The notes under the pieces are model-generated. The model was not told the origin of the DNA. It worked only from the letters and a program-made list of their open reading frames with translations, and searched no databases. DNA of 64,000 nucleotides from Solidesulfovibrio magneticus RS-1 (GTDB lineage: Bacteria; Desulfobacterota; Desulfovibrionia; Desulfovibrionales; Desulfovibrionaceae): positions 4,550,001-4,614,000 of the forward strand of contig NC_012796.1 of NCBI RefSeq assembly GCF_000010665.1, given 5' to 3'. The translations under genes and the position numbers were made by a program. Below, piece after piece: positions 59,836-64,000 of the stretch (position 1 is the stretch's first letter; each line of letters opens with the position of its first letter).

Positions 59836-61269
59836 ATGCCCCTTGACCGCGAAAAATCTGACAAATCAACAGAGAAAGAAGCCGATTCGACTGCCATCAC
59901 GAAGGCAATGGATCTGATGACAAGTATCATCCTTCTTCGTCAGAACCGAATCGTGCGGGGCAGGCCCAATGGACGAGATAACCGGCCAAGTACCCTGAAC
60001 AAAAATCTGTTTGGCGGCGTCATCGGCAACATGCTTGAATGGTACGACTTTGCAGTTTTTGGTTTCCTGGCCCCGGTGATCGGGAACAATTTCTTCCCCT
60101 CGGACAATCCACTGGACTCGCTTTTAAGCGCGTTTGGCGTATTTGCGGCGGCTTTCATCGCCCGGCCGCTGGGGGGAATCTTTTTCGGTTATGTCGGCGA
60201 CCACTTTGGCCGTAAAAAAGCCCTGCAATTTTCCGTGCTGCTGATGGCCGTCCCCACGGTCCTGATGGGTTTGCTGCCTACCCACGCTGCAATCGGAACC
60301 CTCGCCCCGATCCTCCTGGTGTTGCTGCGCCTGATCCAGGGACTGTCCGTTGGCGGCGAACTGATCGGTTCGATCGCCTTTGTGGCTGAAACTGCGCCGT
60401 TGAAGCAGCGCGGCTATTACAGCAGTTGGACCTTTGCCAGCAGTTACACGGGCATGACGCTGGGGTCGCTTAGCGCGGTTGGTCTGTACGCAGCGCTTGG
60501 AACCCAGGCCATGCAGGACTGGGGTTGGCGCATCCCCTTTCTTTCCGGCATCGTCATTGCCCTTGCCGCGTACTGGATTCGTCGGGAATTGACGGAAACG
60601 CCGATTTTTAAACGCATGCAGCACGGCGGGCAGGTTGACGCCAACCCCCTGCACGAAGCCCTGCAACTGGTGCCTGGGGATATTTTCCACGCCTTTGCGC
60701 TGGTGGCGCTGGTCGGCGGCGGATTCTACACGCTCTTTATATGGTGGCCCACCTTCCTGACGGACTATCTCCACCCCGGCATTCCCCATGCGGCGGCGCT
60801 GAATACGGTGTCCCTGATCGTCCTCATCATTCTTATTCCCATCGCGGGCCGGCTCTCCGACATCTACGGGCGCAGGCCCCTGCTTGTCTGGAGTTCGGCC
60901 GGGTTGACCCTCTTGTCCTGGCCGCTTTTTCTGCTGGCGACCCAGGGTGGCTTACTCCCGGCACTGGTGTCGCAACTTTGCTTCAGCGCGCTTATGGGTC
61001 TTTTTCTCGGCCCGATTCCCGCGACGTTGGTTGAAATGTTCCCGGCGCGCTATCGCTATAGCGCCATCGGGCTGAGCTACAACATCTCCTTATGTTGCTT
61101 CGGCGGCACAGCGCCACTCCTGGCCACCTGGCTGGTCAAACACTACCAGACCATTAGTGCGCCAGCGCTCTATGTGGTCGCCCTTTCCGGCCTGAACCTC
61201 ATCGCCGCCCTGGCCTTGCCTCAGGGCCAACCCCACAGGCCACAACGTGACCTTCTTCAAGAACTTTAA
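59836..61269 (+). CDS. MHS-family MFS transporter (ProP/shikimate type)
   Basis: A 477-residue inner-membrane symporter. The MHS signature is clear: NMLEWYDFAVFGFLAPVIG at the first helix, then ARPLGGIFFGYVGDHFGRKKAL (motif A), RLIQGLSVGGELIGSIAFVAETAPLKQRGYYSSW, and GRLSDIYGRRPLLVW in the second half. About 12 helices are present. Members carry metabolites such as proline, betaine, citrate or alpha-ketoglutarate with protons; the substrate is not readable. ATG 59836 is the best start by weak ribosome-binding site, but the first 50 residues are unusual for the family and a start at 59908 or 59917 is possible. Confidence 0.83.
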   Translation: MPLDREKSDKSTEKEADSTAITKAMDLMTSIILLRQNRIVRGRPNGRDNRPSTLNKNLFGGVIGNMLEWYDFAVFGFLAPVIGNNFFPSDNPLDSLLSAFGVFAAAFIARPLGGIFFGYVGDHFGRKKALQFSVLLMAVPTVLMGLLPTHAAIGTLAPILLVLLRLIQGLSVGGELIGSIAFVAETAPLKQRGYYSSWTFASSYTGMTLGSLSAVGLYAALGTQAMQDWGWRIPFLSGIVIALAAYWIRRELTETPIFKRMQHGGQVDANPLHEALQLVPGDIFHAFALVALVGGGFYTLFIWWPTFLTDYLHPGIPHAAALNTVSLIVLIILIPIAGRLSDIYGRRPLLVWSSAGLTLLSWPLFLLATQGGLLPALVSQLCFSALMGLFLGPIPATLVEMFPARYRYSAIGLSYNISLCCFGGTAPLLATWLVKHYQTISAPALYVVALSGLNLIAALALPQGQPHRPQRDLLQEL

Positions 61270-61466
61270 CTTCTTGTAACAACAGCGCCATGCGTTCTTT
61301 GGAACATTCTCCAGCAGGGACAGGGATCAGCGCAACAGGTCCAAACCACCGTCCGTCCTGCGGCGCAACGGAATTCGAATTTTTGACTGGCGCTGAAAAC
61401 AGTTTCTTACGAGTGCGTAATTGACATCCTTTTTCGACAACGCTGATTTTTCCGAGCGAGGCGTTC

Positions 61467-62417
61467 ATGCCGACACCTGATCCCCAAAAGGCAGAACAAA
61501 AGAGACACATCCTTGTTGTTGAGGATGACAAAACCACTGCGAAAATCATGCAGCGCATTCTTTCGACTTCGGATTTCATTGTCACTATCGCCAGCGACGG
61601 GGAATCGGCCATAGATCTGCTTAGCCAGGGGACTCAAAAATTTGCCTGCATTCTACTTGACTGCATACTTCCCGGCATGACCGGCCTGGATGTCTTGCGG
61701 CGCATTAAGGAAGATATTGCGCTGCGAAACATTCCAGTCATCATATGCACAGCACTCACTGATGCAAACAACATCCGCAATGCCTTTAAAAACGAAGCTT
61801 TCTCGTATTTAATAAAGCCGTTTCCTGCAAATTTATTGAACAGCGTCGCGCATGCAGCCGTGGACAGACATCTTGCCCATGCGCCGGACCAGGTAGACGG
61901 GCAGCAGCCTGCCTGCGCACTGGAGCTCCTCGACAGCGGAAAATTCCATTGCCGCACCCTGGAGGACGCTCGAAAACTCGCCATGATGCTTGCTGCGATC
62001 TGCCCAAACCCTGACCGGGTGACTTCCGGCCTGCTGGAGCTGTTCATAAACGGAATTGAGCACGGGATGCTCGGCATCGCCTATGCGGAAAAAACCCAGC
62101 TTATCCTCAGCGAAAGCTGGCTCGCGGAAGTGGAACGCCGGCTGGAGATGGATTGCTACCGCGACCGAAAGGTCGTTGTCGCGTTTGAACGCCGCCCTGA
62201 CGAACTCGAGCTGACCATCAGCGACGACGGCCCTGGCTTTTCGTATCAATGTTATCTGGATTTTGACCCTGAACGGGCGTTGCATCCGCATGGCCGGGGC
62301 ATTGCCATGACCTGCCTGTTCAACCTGGAGCATGTCGAATTCCTGGGGTGCGGCAATACAGTTCGCGTCAGAATCCGGCTGACTGAAAACGCTGATGAGA
62401 ACGCTGCCGGCAAATAG
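61467..62417 (+). CDS. Response regulator with C-terminal anti-sigma-type ATPase domain
   Basis: A 316-residue cytoplasmic protein. Residues 12-125 are a receiver domain with acidic pair Asp20-Asp21, phosphoacceptor Asp65, Thr96 and Lys117. Residues about 155-305 are a HATPase_c domain of the RsbW/SpoIIAB type: ELFINGIEHGMLG (N box), ISDDGPGF (G1), and HGRGIAMTCLF (G2). Such proteins are phosphorylation-controlled serine kinases or anti-sigma factors that act on STAS-domain antagonists. It converges, with a 32-bp gap, on a receiver-PP2C phosphatase, the natural opposing enzyme. No STAS protein is in the window. Confidence 0.87.
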   Translation: MPTPDPQKAEQKRHILVVEDDKTTAKIMQRILSTSDFIVTIASDGESAIDLLSQGTQKFACILLDCILPGMTGLDVLRRIKEDIALRNIPVIICTALTDANNIRNAFKNEAFSYLIKPFPANLLNSVAHAAVDRHLAHAPDQVDGQQPACALELLDSGKFHCRTLEDARKLAMMLAAICPNPDRVTSGLLELFINGIEHGMLGIAYAEKTQLILSESWLAEVERRLEMDCYRDRKVVVAFERRPDELELTISDDGPGFSYQCYLDFDPERALHPHGRGIAMTCLFNLEHVEFLGCGNTVRVRIRLTENADENAAGK

Positions 62418-62449
62418 TTCCCGGCAGACCCACCCTGGCTATTTTCCAC

Positions 62450-63619
62450 TCAGGACGATTCCGGCAGAACCCCTTTGTATTCAAAAGCCAAGATGCTCAA
62501 ATCATCGCCTGGGGGATGCCCGCCCGCAAAACCCATGGCCGCATCATACAAGCCCTGCACCAAGGCGGCGACGGGCTCTTTCTGCAGCGCCAACAACGTA
62601 CCCTTGGTCCCTTCCTCCCCAAAGAATGCATTCGATGCGTCGGCAATTTCCTCCACGCCGTCGCTGCAAAACACGACTTTGTAGCCTGGAGAAAGCGCAA
62701 CAGACTCCTGCCCGAAAGGCATAGCGCCAACCCCGATGACGGTTCCGGCGGTCGTCAACGCCGTCACGCCGGCATTCGGATCAACGACCATAGGGGAACA
62801 GTGCCCGGCATTGCTGTAGGTCAACACGCCTGTCGCATGATTGAAAACAGCATAGACAATGGTAAAATGCCGTTTGAAACGCATGAGCGGAAATTCTCCG
62901 TCAAGGATCCGCAACACTTCTTCCGGTTCCAGTATTCGCGGCGGCTTCACCGTATGGTCAGCTAGGATGCCGGTCGTCGCGTTCAACAATTGGTAGACAA
63001 GAACCGATACCATCGCCGCCGCCGGCCCGTGGCCGGCCACGTCGACCATGTAAAGACCAACTCGCTGCGCGTCCAACGGGACAATGTTAAAGACGTCTCC
63101 ACCGATTGCGTCGCAAGGAACAAACTGCCAGGCAAACTCCAGAGACCCTACTCCTATGAAATGCTTTGGCAAAAGGCTTTTTTGAATTTCCCCGGCCGCC
63201 AGTAGCGACGCCTCGATAGTTTCCATCGACTGCCGAAGACGTGCCTGCATCTCGAGTAATCGGACACCGACCTTAATTCTTGCCTGAAGCTCCAGGACGT
63301 TGAAGGGCTTTGTCAAATAGTCATCGGCACCGGCGTCCAGTCCCTTGGCAATGTCTTCCTTTGTTCCCAACGCGCTCAACAAAATCAGATAGGGTTGCTG
63401 CCTGGCATTGATGGCCCGTAAGCGGCGGCAGACTTCAACGCCGTCAATCTCGGGCATCATCCAATCCAGAATAGCCAGCTTGGGGGCGTCGGCTTGTTGC
63501 ATCGCCTGCCAGGCTTCGAGTCCATTCGTTGTCGCAACAACTTGGTAGCCCAGCTTTTCCAGACACACTGTCAGGATTTTGCGCGATGCCGGGTCGTCCT
63601 CTGCGATCAATATACGCAT
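62450..63619 (-). CDS. Response regulator with C-terminal PP2C (RsbU/SpoIIE-type) phosphatase
   Basis: A 389-residue protein. Residues 1-120 are a receiver (Asp8-Asp9, phosphoacceptor Asp52 in ILDWMMP, Lys104 in LTKPF). A short helical linker leads to a SpoIIE-type phosphatase from about 150: DAIGGDVFNI, MVDVAGHGPAAAMVS, NAGHCSPMVV, FCSDGVEEI and GDDLSILAFEY supply the metal ligands. It would dephosphorylate a STAS protein when its receiver is phosphorylated, the RsbU role. ATG 63619 has AGGAGGC upstream. The two-component partner kinase is not in the window. Confidence 0.9.
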   Translation of the reverse strand: MRILIAEDDPASRKILTVCLEKLGYQVVATTNGLEAWQAMQQADAPKLAILDWMMPEIDGVEVCRRLRAINARQQPYLILLSALGTKEDIAKGLDAGADDYLTKPFNVLELQARIKVGVRLLEMQARLRQSMETIEASLLAAGEIQKSLLPKHFIGVGSLEFAWQFVPCDAIGGDVFNIVPLDAQRVGLYMVDVAGHGPAAAMVSVLVYQLLNATTGILADHTVKPPRILEPEEVLRILDGEFPLMRFKRHFTIVYAVFNHATGVLTYSNAGHCSPMVVDPNAGVTALTTAGTVIGVGAMPFGQESVALSPGYKVVFCSDGVEEIADASNAFFGEEGTKGTLLALQKEPVAALVQGLYDAAMGFAGGHPPGDDLSILAFEYKGVLPESS

Positions 63620-63788
63620 GGAGCCTCCTGACTGAAAAGCCTTTGGTCGTGCGCCTGTTCGCAGCAACAAGTCAGTATCACCGGCTCGTGTTGCAACGCG
63701 GAGGCGCTCCATGCGGCAACTCCGCCAATTTTCATCAAAGCACACCCGGCCGCCAGGGGGCGCGGCAGACGCCATCCCCTGCGCAGCA

Positions 63789-64000
63789 TTACCAGGCGAT
63801 AATTTCGACCCGACGGTTCTTTTCCCGATTAAACGGCGTATCGTTGGGGGATACCGGCATGGCCGAACCGAATCCATGGATTTGCACCTTCCCGGCGTCA
63901 ATGCCGTTTTTGACAAGGCCCTCGGCCACCGAAGCGGCCCGGGCTTGGGAAAGGACGGCGTTGGTGCCATATTGCCGCAGCAGGGCGCGACGCAGACGGG
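63789..64000 (-). CDS. OmpA-family protein, C-terminal fragment
   Basis: The last 69 codons of a gene that begins beyond the window. The translation has LSQARAASVAEGLVKNGIDAGKVQIHGFG and then the OmpA/MotB peptidoglycan-binding signature (SPNDTPFNREKNRRVEI), whose Asp and Arg contact diaminopimelate. It ends in a Trp. The domain anchors outer-membrane or stator proteins to peptidoglycan; which of these this is cannot be decided from the fragment. Confidence 0.85.
   Translation of the reverse strand, partial: RLRRALLRQYGTNAVLSQARAASVAEGLVKNGIDAGKVQIHGFGSAMPVSPNDTPFNREKNRRVEIIAW

Noticed and set aside
1-64000. CRISPR array or restriction/defence cluster
   Set aside because: No regularly spaced direct repeats and no cas, restriction or toxin-antitoxin genes were seen. 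The repeats present are a duplicated domain, tRNA halves and hairpins.

Overview
The window is a high-GC chromosomal segment from a Gram-negative bacterium. Codon use, dense operons with ATGA/GTGA overlaps, the style of the hairpin repeats and the mix of gene families fit a sulfate reducer of the Desulfovibrionaceae (Desulfovibrio or Solidesulfovibrio type). That placement is an inference; no rRNA or other marker gene is present.

The first 42 kb is a surface-glycan (probably flagellin or O-chain) biosynthesis island. It opens with a glycosyltransferase on the minus strand and pseB-pseC, the first two enzymes of the pseudaminic acid pathway. The remaining steps (a NeuB/PseI-type synthase, an SpsF-type cytidylyltransferase, a PseG/SpsG hydrolase and a PseH-like acetyltransferase) lie at 27.3-30.5 kb. 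Between them are four very large multidomain glycosyltransferases (GT2 plus CDP-glycerol transferase, GT2 plus GT-B, CgeB-GT2-CgeB, and methyltransferase-GT4-methyltransferase-methyltransferase), a serine recombinase, and a second amino-sugar module. That module is a tightly overlapping operon: legB-like dehydratase, sugar nucleotidyltransferase, legC-like aminotransferase, PIG-L deacetylase, WbqC-like protein, GNAT acetyltransferase, two radical SAM enzymes, a sugar formyltransferase and a methyltransferase. It looks like a route to an unusual N-acylated sugar. Downstream are a GSCFA protein, a glycan enzyme whose C-terminal methyltransferase domain duplicates one at 17 kb in inverted orientation, and a module of a second cytidylyltransferase, a Gfo/Idh/MocA oxidoreductase, a DegT aminotransferase and a glycosyltransferase-like protein.

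From 39.0 to 42.2 kb the base composition is much more AT-rich. The genes there (a third radical SAM protein, a truncated ORF and a GT-B-like glycosyltransferase) are broken by single-base frameshifts, two of them in poly-A runs, and by one stop codon. This is decayed or phase-variable acquired DNA.

From 42.3 to 53.7 kb there is ordinary chromosome: a small exported protein, an MFS exporter with an upstream TetR regulator and a clear palindromic operator, a polytopic membrane protein, a KefB-type antiporter, a two-RCK potassium channel, and a cluster of small exported or cytoplasmic proteins. One possible 69-codon gene there has an in-frame TGA in a Cys-x-x-TGA context, a speculative selenoprotein.

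From 54.0 to 58.8 kb there is a remnant integrative element. It is bounded by two 43-bp direct repeats that are 3' halves of a tRNA-Glu gene, and it carries a truncated IS3 transposase, a structurally complete IS66 element and an integrase truncated by that IS66. IS256 and IS630 fossils follow. The window ends with an MHS-type transporter, a convergent pair of response-regulator proteins (receiver-ATPase and receiver-PP2C phosphatase) resembling an Rsb partner-switching system, and the C-terminus of an OmpA-like protein.
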